A stretch of DNA of 64,000 nt from DATFFO01 sp963744905 (GTDB taxonomy: Bacteria; Actinomycetota; Acidimicrobiia; Spongiisociales; ZC4RG35), in NCBI GenBank assembly GCA_963744905.1, contig CAVUUV010000003.1, positions 124,001 through 188,000 of the forward strand. Reading direction: 5' to 3'. This document shows positions 46,429 through 55,463 of the stretch, in pieces; the stretch's first letter is position 1, and every line of letters starts with the position of its first letter. The position numbers and the translations under genes are program-made. Below the pieces are notes generated by a model. The model had not been told where the DNA came from. It saw only the letters and a program-made list of their open reading frames with translations, and did not search any database.

Positions 46429-47094
46429 TTATGGCGCTCCAGGAGCGGAATCGCCAAGCCCGAACAGGTCCTCCAGCCAGCCCACCGTCTTGCCCACCAG
46501 CAGGTCGAGCATCTCGTCGGGGCTCGACCCGCGTCGGCGGAACGAGTGATCGGCACCTTCGACCAATTCCAGTGTCACCGTGGGCAGGGGGGCCAGGTGG
46601 ACCGAGACCAGGTCACTTCGAGCCAAAGCGTCACGGGTCCCGGTCAACAGCAGCATGGGGACCCCGACGTCCGCCAGGTGCTCCACCCGCAGCCTGTCCG
46701 GTTTGCCGGGAGGGTGGAGGGGGTAGCCGTACACGACCACCGCCGCGCACGGTTCGCCCTGCGCCGCCAGCACGGTCGACATCCGTCCTCCCATCGAGCG
46801 CCCCGCCAGAACCAGGCGAGGGCCGACTTCCCGGCGCAGATGAGCCGCGGCCGCCCGGTGCACGGCAAGCAGCTTCGGCAATCGGTCCGGGAAGGAGCGT
46901 CCCGCGGCGCGGTAGGAATATTCGAACGTCATGGCCACGAACCCGGCCCGCCCCAGACGGACCCGCAGGCCGGCCACGCCCGGATGGTCCTGGCCGGTCC
47001 CGGCCCCGGTGGCCACCAATACGCCGACCTGCCCGGATCCCTCGATCCGGGCCGGCACCGGGCCGGCCGGGCTGTCGAGCTCGAAGGCCTCCAT
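46429..47094 (-). CDS. Alpha/beta hydrolase (KANL3/Tex30-like dienelactone-hydrolase group)
   Basis: A 221-aa hydrolase. The oxyanion segment is VATGAGTGQDHPGV. The nucleophile elbow is LAGRSMGGRM (Ser), the acid is in LLTGTRDALA, and the His is in VEGADHSFRRRG. The family is known from bacterial proteins resembling human TEX30. The start is taken as the ATG at 47094; a GTG at 47139 is possible. It is convergent with no neighbour and lies 37 bp from rplY. Substrate unknown. Confidence 0.82.
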   Translation of the reverse strand: MEAFELDSPAGPVPARIEGSGQVGVLVATGAGTGQDHPGVAGLRVRLGRAGFVAMTFEYSYRAAGRSFPDRLPKLLAVHRAAAAHLRREVGPRLVLAGRSMGGRMSTVLAAQGEPCAAVVVYGYPLHPPGKPDRLRVEHLADVGVPMLLLTGTRDALARSDLVSVHLAPLPTVTLELVEGADHSFRRRGSSPDEMLDLLVGKTVGWLEDLFGLGDSAPGAP

Positions 47095-47198
47095 CAAGCC
47101 GATCGAGGAGTCGTCATCAGGCCAGTGTGGTCCACCCACAGGCCAAACTGGGCCCGGCAGCCTGCAGCCCGACCCGGCCCCAGCCTGATACCGTCACG

Positions 47199-47987
47199 AT
47201 GGTGCAGATAATCACCCATCGTGACAAGGACCATCTCTCCCGGTCCGCTGCCGACCGTATTGCCCGTCTCATTGGGGATCCGGGTGGGGCCGGAGCGGAT
47301 CGCTTCTCCTTCGGCCTGGCCGGAGGCTCGACGCCGGAGGGCACATACCGGCTGCTGGCCGGGGCCGACGTCCCCTGGGATCGGGTCGATGCCTGGCTCT
47401 CGGATGAGAGGTGGGTGCCCCACGATCACCCCGACTCCAACGGGAAGATGGCGGCCGACCTGCTGCTGAACGCCACCGGGGCACGCTTCTACCGGCCCCG
47501 ATGGGCGCCCTGGTTGGAAGCAGCCGATTCGGCGGCGCACTACGAGGCCACGCTGCGCTCGATCCACCCTGATGGCCGCTCCGACCTGATCCTGCTCGGC
47601 ATGGGCGACGACGGCCACACCGCCTCTCTCTTCCCGGGAACCGCCGCCCTGGACGCTGAAGATCGACGCTGGTACGTGGCCAATTACGTCCCCAGTCTGG
47701 ACGCGGAGCGGCTGACGGCCACCTACTCCTTCCTCCGTCAGGCCCACCGGGTCTTCTTCCTGGTGGCCGGGGAGTCCAAGGCCGCCGCCCTGCGTCAGGT
47801 GCTGGAGCCGAACGAAGGAGAGCGGGCCCTGCCGGCCGCGGGCGTCATGGGTGGTGATGCCGAGGTGACCTGGCTCGTGGACGAGGCCGCTGCTTCCGGG
47901 CTGGATGGCGTCGAGACCATCCCGGCCGGAGTAGTGCCGGGTCCGAAGCGAGCGGCGAGCCGGCCTGCCCGCCTGGTGGCCTGGTGA
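47199..47987 (+). CDS. pgl: 6-phosphogluconolactonase
   Basis: A 262-aa SOL/DevB enzyme of the oxidative pentose phosphate pathway. FGLAGGSTPEGTYRLLA is the phosphate site and DAWLSDERWVPHDHPDSNGKM and LILLGMGDDGHTASLFPG are the defining motifs. The start ATG has no ribosome site. TGATAC lies about 9 bases upstream, so the mRNA may be leaderless. No zwf or gnd is in the window. Confidence 0.94.
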   Translation: MVQIITHRDKDHLSRSAADRIARLIGDPGGAGADRFSFGLAGGSTPEGTYRLLAGADVPWDRVDAWLSDERWVPHDHPDSNGKMAADLLLNATGARFYRPRWAPWLEAADSAAHYEATLRSIHPDGRSDLILLGMGDDGHTASLFPGTAALDAEDRRWYVANYVPSLDAERLTATYSFLRQAHRVFFLVAGESKAAALRQVLEPNEGERALPAAGVMGGDAEVTWLVDEAAASGLDGVETIPAGVVPGPKRAASRPARLVAW

Positions 47988-48052
47988 CGATCGCATGGTG
48001 ATGTCGGTCCACGGCCTGCGCTCCCGACCGATGGCGGTCCTCCAGCACCACT

Positions 48053-48885
48053 GTGTCCCGCCTCACGGCCACCGTTACATCCCCGCCTGCCGTTACATCC
48101 CCCACCACCCGTTACATCCTCCCACCACCACCGTTACGACCACCCCACCACCACCGTCACGACCACTCGACGTGTCGACCGTGGACGGGCCCCGGCCCGA
48201 CTGGGGTCGAGGTCTACCTCCCCGACCAACCCGTGGGCGCCCAGGCGGTGGTACTGGTGCACGGAGGGAGATGGGTGGCCGGCACTCCCGGATCGACCGC
48301 CTCACTGGCCAGATCCCTGGCGGATGCCGGAGCAATCGTCTTCAACGCCAGCTATCGCACCGCCCTCACCGGCGGCGGCTACCCCGCCACCTTCGATGAC
48401 ATCGCCTGTGCGGTGCGATATGCCCGTTCACGTCTGGAGGAGTTGGGGGGCTCGGGCGAGTTGATCCTGGCCGGCCACTCGGCCGGGGCCCACATAGCAG
48501 CCGTCGTCGCCCTCTCCGAGAACGCCTTTGCTCCGGACTGTCCGTGGACAGGCTCGTCGACGCCGGATCGACTGGTTGGCCTGGCCGGGCTGTACCAGAT
48601 CGATGCGGTGGCACCGGTGATGGAAGTGTTCCTGGGGGGAGACAGATCAGAGGCCCCCGAGGCGTGGGAGGCGGCCGATCCCTTCGCCCATCTCGAAGCG
48701 GCGGCAGGCATGGCCATCACCCTTGTCCACGGAACCGAGGACGAGGTCGTCCGCCCGCTGCCTCCGAGCAATTCGCCGCTGCTCTGGAAGATGCGGGAGC
48801 CAATGTCGACCTGGAACTGGTCGACGGTGCCGGTCACATGGACATGGTTTCGGGCGCGGTGACCACCCGGCTCATTCTGCCCTGA
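48053..48885 (+). CDS. Alpha/beta hydrolase (kynurenine-formamidase/esterase-like), two apparent frameshifts
   Basis: The core is a normal hydrolase: VVLVHGGRWVAGTPGS, ELILAGHSAGAHIAAVVAL (nucleophile Ser), ITLVHGTEDEVV. The main frame ends at 48862 with an unrelated tail. One base shifted at about 48756, the neighbouring frame continues with EQFAAALEDAGANVDLELVD and GAGHMDM (catalytic His) and ends at 48885. At the N-terminus, GPRPDW in another frame joins VEVYLPDQPVG across about 48203. Both joins need a single-base change. Either the gene is decayed or the bases are wrong. The region before 48150 is Pro/Thr-rich low complexity and the true start is not clear. Confidence 0.7.
48072..48141. 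repeat. Short direct repeats CCGTTACATCC
   Basis: Four imperfect copies of (C)CGTTACATCC, the last reading CCGTTACGACC, are spaced 18-22 bp apart with CCACCACC-like filler. They precede the frameshifted hydrolase. Low complexity here may promote slippage or base-calling error. Confidence 0.6.
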
Positions 48886-49663
48886 TCAGGTCGGGTGCAG
48901 CCCTGGTGCCGGCCAATCGGGTCTCTCGTAATGAAGGGTGGCGTGGGTGATTTCCGGCCCCGACCACACGTGGATCGGCATCCCCACGAACAGTTGCGTT
49001 CGACAGCCAATCGATATCCCAGTTGGTGACGCGGATGCATCCGTGACTGGCCGGGTAGGCCGGCACCGAGGAGGAGCCGTGCAGGGCGAAACCTCCCCGG
49101 AAGTACCAGGGGCGGTATAGGAAGCCCAGCGCCGAGTGACGCATGCCTTCATAGTGGCGGTAGAGAGTGAAGTCTCCCCGGGGCGTGTTGGCCCGGGCCT
49201 TGTAGCCTCTGGGGTGCTGGTAGATCTTGCCGCTCCCCGAACTGACGCCGAAGATGGCAGTTACCTCGTTGTCGACCACCAGATAACCCACCTGGTTGGT
49301 GAGATCGATCTCCAGGCGATCAGGCTCGCCCCTCCGCCCCGGCAGGTCGGGCTGGTAGACACGCAGGTAGCGAAAGTAGAGCGGCCGCCAGATGCCGTCC
49401 CGGTCGAGGCCGGCCGCCTTCTGGAACGCCAACACGGCCGCTCTGGTCTGGGGACCGGCCAGCCCGTCGATTTCGCCTCTGTAGAAGCTCGTCGTCGCCA
49501 GGGCGCGCTGGTACGCCACCACCGACGGCTCCGACTCGGGGGTGGTGGCTGCCGCCGTGGTCGCCCCGACACCGACCAGGACGGCAGACACCCAGACCAG
49601 CGCCGGCCACCACACTCGTACCCGGTTCCGTCGCCACGACGGAGAGGCGGCGCTGGTCCTCAT
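48872..49663 (-). CDS. L,D-transpeptidase with peptidoglycan-binding domain, frameshifted near its end
   Basis: An exported cell-wall cross-linking enzyme. The signal peptide or anchor is at 15-40 (VWWPALVWVSAVLVGVGATT). A PG_binding_1 domain follows (FYRGEIDGLAGPQTRAAVLA). The YkuD catalytic domain has HGSSSVPAYPASHGCIRV with the active Cys. The visible frame ends with an odd tail after IDWLS. One base shifted at 48996-49001, the other frame reads QLFVGMPIHVWSG, the normal family ending, with stop at 48886. The start ATG at 49663 is chosen because it begins the signal peptide; the frame is open further upstream. Confidence 0.8.
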   Translation of the reverse strand: MRTSAASPSWRRNRVRVWWPALVWVSAVLVGVGATTAAATTPESEPSVVAYQRALATTSFYRGEIDGLAGPQTRAAVLAFQKAAGLDRDGIWRPLYFRYLRVYQPDLPGRRGEPDRLEIDLTNQVGYLVVDNEVTAIFGVSSGSGKIYQHPRGYKARANTPRGDFTLYRHYEGMRHSALGFLYRPWYFRGGFALHGSSSVPAYPASHGCIRVTNWDIDWLSNATVRGDADPRVVGAGNHPRHPSLRETRLAGTRAAPDLIRAE

Positions 49664-49827
49664 TGAAAACTGATGCTCACGCAGAAGCATGCTGGCAGAT
49701 TTGCAGATGCTATGTCGGATGATTGGGGAGGGAGTTCCCTCGACAAACAGGCTCATCTTTCTCTCCCCCCGACGGGGAGGGGGGATCCCTCCACCCGTTA
49801 CGAGTACCCGCGACCGCACATGTCCGA

Positions 49828-50712
49828 TCAACGATCGGTGAACGAGCGTAACGGCTGACGGGGGCCGAATGCGGGTGCTCCGCCCCGTGTTTCGAGCAGG
49901 CGTATCACCCTTCCCCGATGGGGGCGGAAGGGCTCCAGCAGCGCCAGCATCTCCTCGTCGGTGCCCCGGGGCTTCCCGCTGAGGTGCCAGGCGACGACGT
50001 TCTTCAGGTGGTAGTCGCCCACCGAGACCGCGTCGGCGTCACCGTGGCTGACTGCCACCGTCTCGGCCGCGGTCCATTCCCCCACCCCTCTGAGATGCCG
50101 CAGCCAGGCGGCCGCCTCCTCAGGGGACGAGGCGGCCAGCCGCTGGATTCTTCTCGCCTCGCCGGCCGCGGCCCTGAGTACGTCGGCCCGGCGCTTCTCG
50201 ATGCCCAGGGTGTGGTAATCCCAGTAAGGGGCCTGCGCCATCGGCTCGGGATCAGGGGGAAGGCGCAGGCTCCTCGGCCCGGGAGCCTCCTCCGAGAATC
50301 TTCGGCCCAGTCCCTTCAGCGAACGACCCGCCTCCTTGCCCGTCACCTTCTGAGCCACGATGGCGACGACCAAGGCCTCCCACACCAATCCGGTGGCGCC
50401 GAAGCGAGAACCCCGATGGCGCCGTGCCAGATCGGAGACGAGCGGATGATCGGTGACGAGGCCCTCGGGGTGGTCGGCGGATCCGACCAGGAGGGGAACG
50501 CGGTCCAACAGCCACGCCGCCCCTTCTCCCCAGGCCGAGGCGAGAAGTCCCTCCTGGCTGCGCCGCAGTCGGAGTGTTGCCGGACCGAGGGGGGTTCGGG
50601 CGGGGCGCCACCATCCATCGTCGAGGAAACGGCCCCCGAGCGGCCGCAGCGTTGGGCGGAGATCGAGCGGGAACTCCACAGGGATCAGAGTCTCAGCCGG
50701 AACCGACGTCAC
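49828..50712 (-). CDS. DNA-3-methyladenine glycosylase II-like (AlkA/HhH-GPD)
   Basis: A 294-aa base-excision repair glycosylase. Residues 1-130 form the AlkA N-terminal-like region. ATGLVWEALVVAIVAQKVT begins the HhH-GPD core. The hairpin is LRGVGEWTAAETVAVSHG and the catalytic Asp lies in VGDYHLKN. The GTG start at 50712 overlaps the stop of the upstream ALDH-like gene (GTGA), placing it at the end of the deoC-ALDH operon. A second glycosylase occurs at 61095-61748. Confidence 0.88.
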   Translation of the reverse strand: MTSVPAETLIPVEFPLDLRPTLRPLGGRFLDDGWWRPARTPLGPATLRLRRSQEGLLASAWGEGAAWLLDRVPLLVGSADHPEGLVTDHPLVSDLARRHRGSRFGATGLVWEALVVAIVAQKVTGKEAGRSLKGLGRRFSEEAPGPRSLRLPPDPEPMAQAPYWDYHTLGIEKRRADVLRAAAGEARRIQRLAASSPEEAAAWLRHLRGVGEWTAAETVAVSHGDADAVSVGDYHLKNVVAWHLSGKPRGTDEEMLALLEPFRPHRGRVIRLLETRGGAPAFGPRQPLRSFTDR

Positions 50713-51551
50713 AGTCCCTTGGGATGCCACACCGTCTTGGTCTCGGTGAAGGCGGCGATGGTGTAGGGCGAGCGGGCCAGGGGATCGCCACCCACCACAC
50801 GCTTGATGTTGTGCACCGAGCCTTCGTCGATGCGCCGGCGAAGATCCGGGTCGGCTCCGGCCGCATCGACGGCGTTGACGTCCATGTGATCGGACAGCCA
50901 CGGGACCAGGTCGGCGGTGATCCCGGTGAGGATGTTGACCACACCGGGGGGGACGTCGGAGGTCTCCAGCACCTCGGCCAGGGTGACCGCCGGCATCGGG
51001 CGGGACCGGGAGGCCAGCACCACCACCGTGTTGCCGGGGACGAGGATCGGGGCCAGGCGGGCGATCAGCCCCAGCAGGCCGGGCTGCTCGGGGGCCACCA
51101 TGCCTACGACGCCCGTCGGCTCGGGGACGGAGATGTTGAAGAAGGGCCCCGCCACGGGATTGAGATTGCCGTAGATCTGGGCGAACTTGTCGGCCCACCC
51201 CGCGTACCAGACCAGGGTGTCGATCGACTCTCCGACCTGGCGGCGGGCCCGACGACGATCGGGATCGGAGATCTGAACCTGACTCACGAACGTCTCGAAG
51301 CGGTCCTCGATCATCTCGGCCACCCGGTAGAGGATCTGCCCCCGGTTGTAACCGCTGCGGCCCACCCAGGCCGGCTGCGCCTTGCGGGCATGGCGCACCG
51401 CCATGCGCAGGTCCTTGCGGGAGGCACTGGCCACCCGCGCCACCACTGCACCCTCGTGGTCCAGGGCCGGATACGACCGCCCCGACTCGGAACGGGGAAA
51501 ATCCCCCCCGATGTAGAGCTTGTAGGTCTTGTGGACGTCGAGGCGGCTCAC
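50709..51551 (-). CDS. Truncated, probably non-catalytic aldehyde dehydrogenase paralogue
   Basis: A 280-aa protein that follows the NAD-binding half of the ALDH fold: YKLYIGGDFPRSESGRSYPA at the start and GVVGMVAPEQPGLLGLIARL and PGVVNILTG for cofactor contacts. It then passes to a short C-terminus without the catalytic Cys or Glu segments. A comparable short ALDH next to a full ALDH and deoC is known from other Actinobacteria, so this is probably a real gene, not decay. It lies 64 bp downstream of the full ALDH and could be a regulatory or structural partner. Confidence 0.82.
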   Translation of the reverse strand: MSRLDVHKTYKLYIGGDFPRSESGRSYPALDHEGAVVARVASASRKDLRMAVRHARKAQPAWVGRSGYNRGQILYRVAEMIEDRFETFVSQVQISDPDRRRARRQVGESIDTLVWYAGWADKFAQIYGNLNPVAGPFFNISVPEPTGVVGMVAPEQPGLLGLIARLAPILVPGNTVVVLASRSRPMPAVTLAEVLETSDVPPGVVNILTGITADLVPWLSDHMDVNAVDAAGADPDLRRRIDEGSVHNIKRVVGGDPLARSPYTIAAFTETKTVWHPKGL

Positions 51552-51615
51552 GCCTTCTCCTCTTGGAGTGACATTCCCGGTCTCGGCGGCCTGAATATCG
51601 CGCCAGAACGGATCA

Positions 51616-53080
51616 TCAGTGGACCCCCTTCAGATAGTTGAGCAGGCCGTGGCGGCCACCCTCGCGACCGAAGCCCGACTCCTTGTAGCCACCGAAGGGT
51701 GACCCCGGGTCGAACTTGTTGTAGGTGTTGGCCCACACCACCCCGGCCTTCATCTGGTCGGCCATCCACAGGATGCGGGAGCCTTTCGAGGTCCAGACTC
51801 CGGCCGACAGGCCGTAAGGAGTGTTGTTGGCCTTCTCCACCGCCTCCTCGGGGGTGCGGAAGCTCATGATCGACAGCACCGGCCCGAAGATCTCCTCCTG
51901 GGCGATGCGATGGGACTGGGCCACCCCGGTGAAGAGGGTGGGCACGAACCAGTAGCCGCGGGCAGGCAGGTCACAGGCGGGCTGATAGATCTCCGCTCCC
52001 TCCGAAACACCCGCCTCGACCAGCTCGTTGATCTTGTCCAGCTGCTGACGACTGTTGATGGCGCCGACGTCGGTGTTCTTGTCGAGCGGATCGCCTACCC
52101 GGAGGGTGGAGAGACGAGCCTTGAGCTTGTCCACGAACAGGTCGTGGATGTTCTCCTGCACGAAGAGACGTGAGCCGGCACAGCAGACGTGGCCCTGGTT
52201 GAAGAAGATCCCGTTTACCACACCTTCGATGGCCTGGTCGATGGGGGCGTCCTCGAAGACGACATGGGCCGCCTTGCCTCCCAGCTCCAGCGAGAGATGG
52301 GTATCGCTGCCCGCCAGCTGTGAGCGGATCAGCTTGCCCACCGCGGTGGAACCGGTGAAGGCAACCTTGTCCACGTCGGGGTGGCCCACCAGAGTGGCGC
52401 CGGTGTCGCCGGCCCCGGTGACCACGTTGAATACGCCGGGGGGCAGGCCCGCTTCGGCGGTCAGTTCGGCGAAGGCGAGAGCCGTGAGGGGGGTCGTTTC
52501 GGCCGGCTTGAGGACCACCGTGTTCCCGGTCGCCAGGGCGGGAGCCACCTTCCAGGCCAGCATCAGCAGGGGGAAGTTCCAGGGAATGACCTGTCCGGCC
52601 ACTCCGATCGGCTCGGGGGCCAGACCCGGGAAGGCGTACTCGAGCTTGTCGGCCCATCCGGCGTAGTAGAAGAAATTGGCAGCCACCTGGGGAAGGTCGA
52701 CGTCCCGGGACTCCTTGATGGGCTTGCCACCGTCCATCGTCTCCAGCACTGCCAGTTCACGCGATCTCTCCTGGACCATGCGAGCGATGCGGAAGATGTA
52801 CTTGGCCCGCTCCTGGCCCGGCATGCTCGCCCACTCCGACTCGAACGCCTGACGGGCCGCCCCCACCGCGGCGTCGATATCTGCCCGGCCCGCCTCGGCC
52901 ACCTCCGCCAGCGGCTCTTCCGTGGAGGGATTGACGGTCTGGAAATGCTTGCGGCTCTTGGGAGACCGGAACTCGCCGTCGATGAACAGCCCGTAGCGGT
53001 CGTCGACGGTGACGATATCGGTCGGATTCCGTCGACGTCACATAGCGCCAATCGGTCTCGGGCACGGCGAGGTCGGTCAT
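51616..53080 (-). CDS. NAD-dependent aldehyde dehydrogenase, N-terminal frameshift
   Basis: A full-length ALDH (about 488 aa if corrected). TGVAGQVIPWNFPLLML-like segment (GVAGQVIPWNFPLLMLAWK) and FTGSTAVGKLI bind NAD. LELGGKAAHVVFEDA carries the Glu, and NQGHVCCAGSRLFV the catalytic Cys. In the main frame the first usable start is the GTG at 52902, inside the fold. The sequence before it reads RYGLFIDGEFRSPKSRKHFQ in the same frame back to a stop. An ATG at 53080 (MTDLAVPETDWRYVTSTESD) in another frame joins it if one base near 53015-53020 is removed. It sits between deoC and a short ALDH. Confidence 0.82.
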
Positions 53081-53104
53081 GGGAGGGCCGACGCCCCTAC
53101 CCCA

Positions 53105-53310
53105 AGCTGACCTGGCGGGTCCGGCCAGTGTTCCCCCCTACCCCACAGCCTTCGGCTGCGGGGGCCCCTTCCCCTCTCGCTGCGCTCGTGGGGGACAAAG
53201 CCTTGCTCAGGGGGACAGAGCTGACTTGACGGGTCTGGCCGGTGCTCCCCCCTACCCCACAGCCTTCGGCTGCGGGGGCCCCTTCCCCCTGCAAAGCCAG
53301 GGGGACAAAG
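53105..53310. repeat. 114-bp tandem duplication with UUCG-type hairpins
   Basis: A unit starting AGCTGACCTGGCGGGTC at 53105 is repeated with changes at 53219. Within each copy a 42-bp block is identical (53133-53174 and 53247-53288) and forms a hairpin, CCCCACAGCC-TTC-GGCTGCGGGG. It fills the gap between deoC and the ALDH gene and may act as a transcription attenuator inside the operon. Confidence 0.8.
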
Positions 53311-53327
53311 TCAAAAGTCATCTCGAA

Positions 53328-54285
53328 TCAGTCCTTCGTGAAATAGTCGGGGTTCTGGTAGCGGCCGGTTTCCAGCCAGCGGATCTGCATGAGGAGGTCG
53401 TTGAGGAGGGAAGAGGCGCCGAAGCGGAACCAGTCCGGGCTCATCCACTCGCCGCCCAGGGTCTCGTTCAGGACCACGAGGTAACGGATGGCGTCTTTGG
53501 CGGTGCGAATGCCACCCGCCGGCTTCATGCCCGACCTTGACGCCGGTGGCGGCCCGGAAGTCCCGAATCGCCTCCAGCATGACCAGGGTGACGGGGAGGG
53601 TGGCGGCGGGCGACACCTTCCCGGTCGAGGTCTTGATGAAATCGGCCCCGGCGGCCATGGCCAGCATCGACGCCCGGCGGACGTTGTCGAGGGTCTGCAG
53701 CTCCCCCGTCTCCAGGATCACCTTGAGATGGGTCTCACCGCACTCTTCTTTCACCCGGCGTATCTCGTCGAACACGGTGAAATAGTCTCCCGCCAGGAAG
53801 GAGCCGCGGCTGATGACCATGTCGATCTCGTCGGCTCCCGCCTCCAGGGCGGCGCCCACCTCCGCCAGGCGTATGCCGAGCTCGGCCTGCCCGGAGGGGA
53901 AATAGGTCGCCACCGAGGCCACCTTGACGGGCGCACCTTCCAGAGCCTGGCGGGCATAGCGGATCATGGATGGGTAGACGCAAACCGCCGCCACCGACGG
54001 GATCGAGGTGTCGGTGGGGTCGGGGTGGATCGCCTTGGCGCACATCTGGGCCACTTTGCCCGGGGTGTCCATTCCCTCCAGGGTGGTCAGATCGATCATT
54101 CGCACGGCGAGGCGAAGGGCTCTCGCCTTGGACTCACGCTTGATGGAGCGTGTGGCGAGATCGGCAACACGCTCGGTTGCCCCCACCTCGTCGACGCTGG
54201 GGACGGAGCGAACGAACGAGGCCAGGGTCGAATTGGTGAGCCGGTCGGGAAGGATCGACTGGCGAGCAGAAGGTGCCAAGGTCAC
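53328..54285 (-). CDS. deoC: Deoxyribose-phosphate aldolase, frameshifted near residue 250
   Basis: Splits 2-deoxyribose-5-phosphate into glyceraldehyde-3-phosphate and acetaldehyde. This is the long actinobacterial form (about 318 aa). Landmarks are MIDLTTLEGMDTPGKVAQMC, EIDMVISRGSFLAGDY and the Schiff-base Lys in DFIKTSTGKVSP. The frame then reads into nonsense after GVKVG. One base removed at about 53527 gives MKPAGGIRTAKDAIRYLVVL and a normal end at 53328. The start GTG (54285) abuts GGAGG; a TTG two codons later is possible. The acetaldehyde produced would be oxidised by the adjacent ALDH. Confidence 0.87.
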
Positions 54286-54327
54286 CCTCCGATGCTACCG
54301 AGGCCCCCGAGTCGTGGCTAACGCCGT

Positions 54328-55390
54328 TCAGCCGGTCCCGCCCTCGACCAGCCTGTAGTCGAGGGTCTGGGAGGTGTCGAGGTTCATCGTGAACTGCTGG
54401 AGATCGCCGCTGTCGTCGGGCAGGGTCACATCCATAGTCAGGGAGGTGGGACCGCTGCTGGTCGAGCGAATCATCAGGCCCCGATCGGGGTCGAACCACG
54501 AGCGGGAATTGCCGGTCGAGGGAGCGGTGGTGATGCGAAACACGAGTTGGTCCAGGTCGGGGAGGGTGGTGGCGTCGGGGGTGGAGCCCCCGCCGAATGC
54601 ACCCAGGAAGCCTTTGAAGAAGTCGGCCAGGTCGACCGTTCCCTGACCGGTCTTCGTTTCGCTCTCGATGACGAGCGGTCTCGACCCCGTCGATCAGTCT
54701 CCGTGCCGGTGAGCGTGGCCGTTGTCGAGACGTCGACCGGCTTATCTCCCAGATCGGGGTCCGAGTAGTCCAGGTTCCAGCTGTCGCCCTGCGCCACCGG
54801 GTCGGCCGGGAGGACCGGGCCGACGAACTGGCCCAGGTCGCCCGACAAGCCGGCCAGCGGGGTCCCGCCCAGCCCGAACAGGTCCTGTGGGCTCTGGGAC
54901 TGGTCCAGCACCTGGCCGCGGGCGATCGACCACGATCGTCTTCGACACGGGAGAAAGCTTGCCCAGCTGGGGCAGGTCGGAAGGCTGGGTCACGTCTTTC
55001 ACCGTCGGCTGTTCCGCTCACCTTGACGTCGCTGAAGTCACCTTCGATCGAGATCTGATAGGTGCCCGGGATCGGTGCCGTCGTCCACCGTGTAGACGAA
55101 AGTGCCCATGGCGTCGATCTGGACGTCCGCAGGCCCCGGGAGCTGCTGGTCGGTCACGGCGGAAGCGGCTCCCTGGGTATCGAGCACCACGTGCTCGATC
55201 ATGTCGAGGCTGTAGGTGTAGGTGTCGCCGGCGCTGAATCCGTAGCGAAGCTCCTCGTCGGGAGCGGGACGGTGGTCACAGATGGGCGACGAGGTGGAAG
55301 AGGATCCCCGAATCGGAGGTGCAGGCGGCCGCCAGTCAGCGTCAGGAGGACCACGAGCGACCATCAGCAGAGGGAGCGATGGTCTCGACA
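54328..55390 (-). pseudogene. Lipoprotein gene broken by several frameshifts
   Basis: Pieces in three frames join into one product, read from high to low coordinates: a lipobox-like AACTSDSG near 55320, DEELRYGFSAGDTYTYSLDM, ADVQIDAMGTFVYTVDDGTD, GTYQISIEGDFSDVKVSGTA, QSPQDLFGLGGTPLAGLSGD, GDSWNLDYSDPDLGDKPVDV, ADFFKGFLGAFGGGSTPD and FTMNLDTSQTLDYRLVEGG, ending at 54328. At least four single-base shifts are needed. The coding bias persists in each piece, so the decay is either very recent or due to sequence errors. The family is not recognised; the layout suggests a secreted beta-rich lipoprotein. Confidence 0.65.
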
Positions 55391-55463
55391 CCGGCGTCAG
55401 CCTACGGACACGGAATATGTAATGGAACACGGCCCCCGGGGCCACCATTACCCTTCTCCCCTC

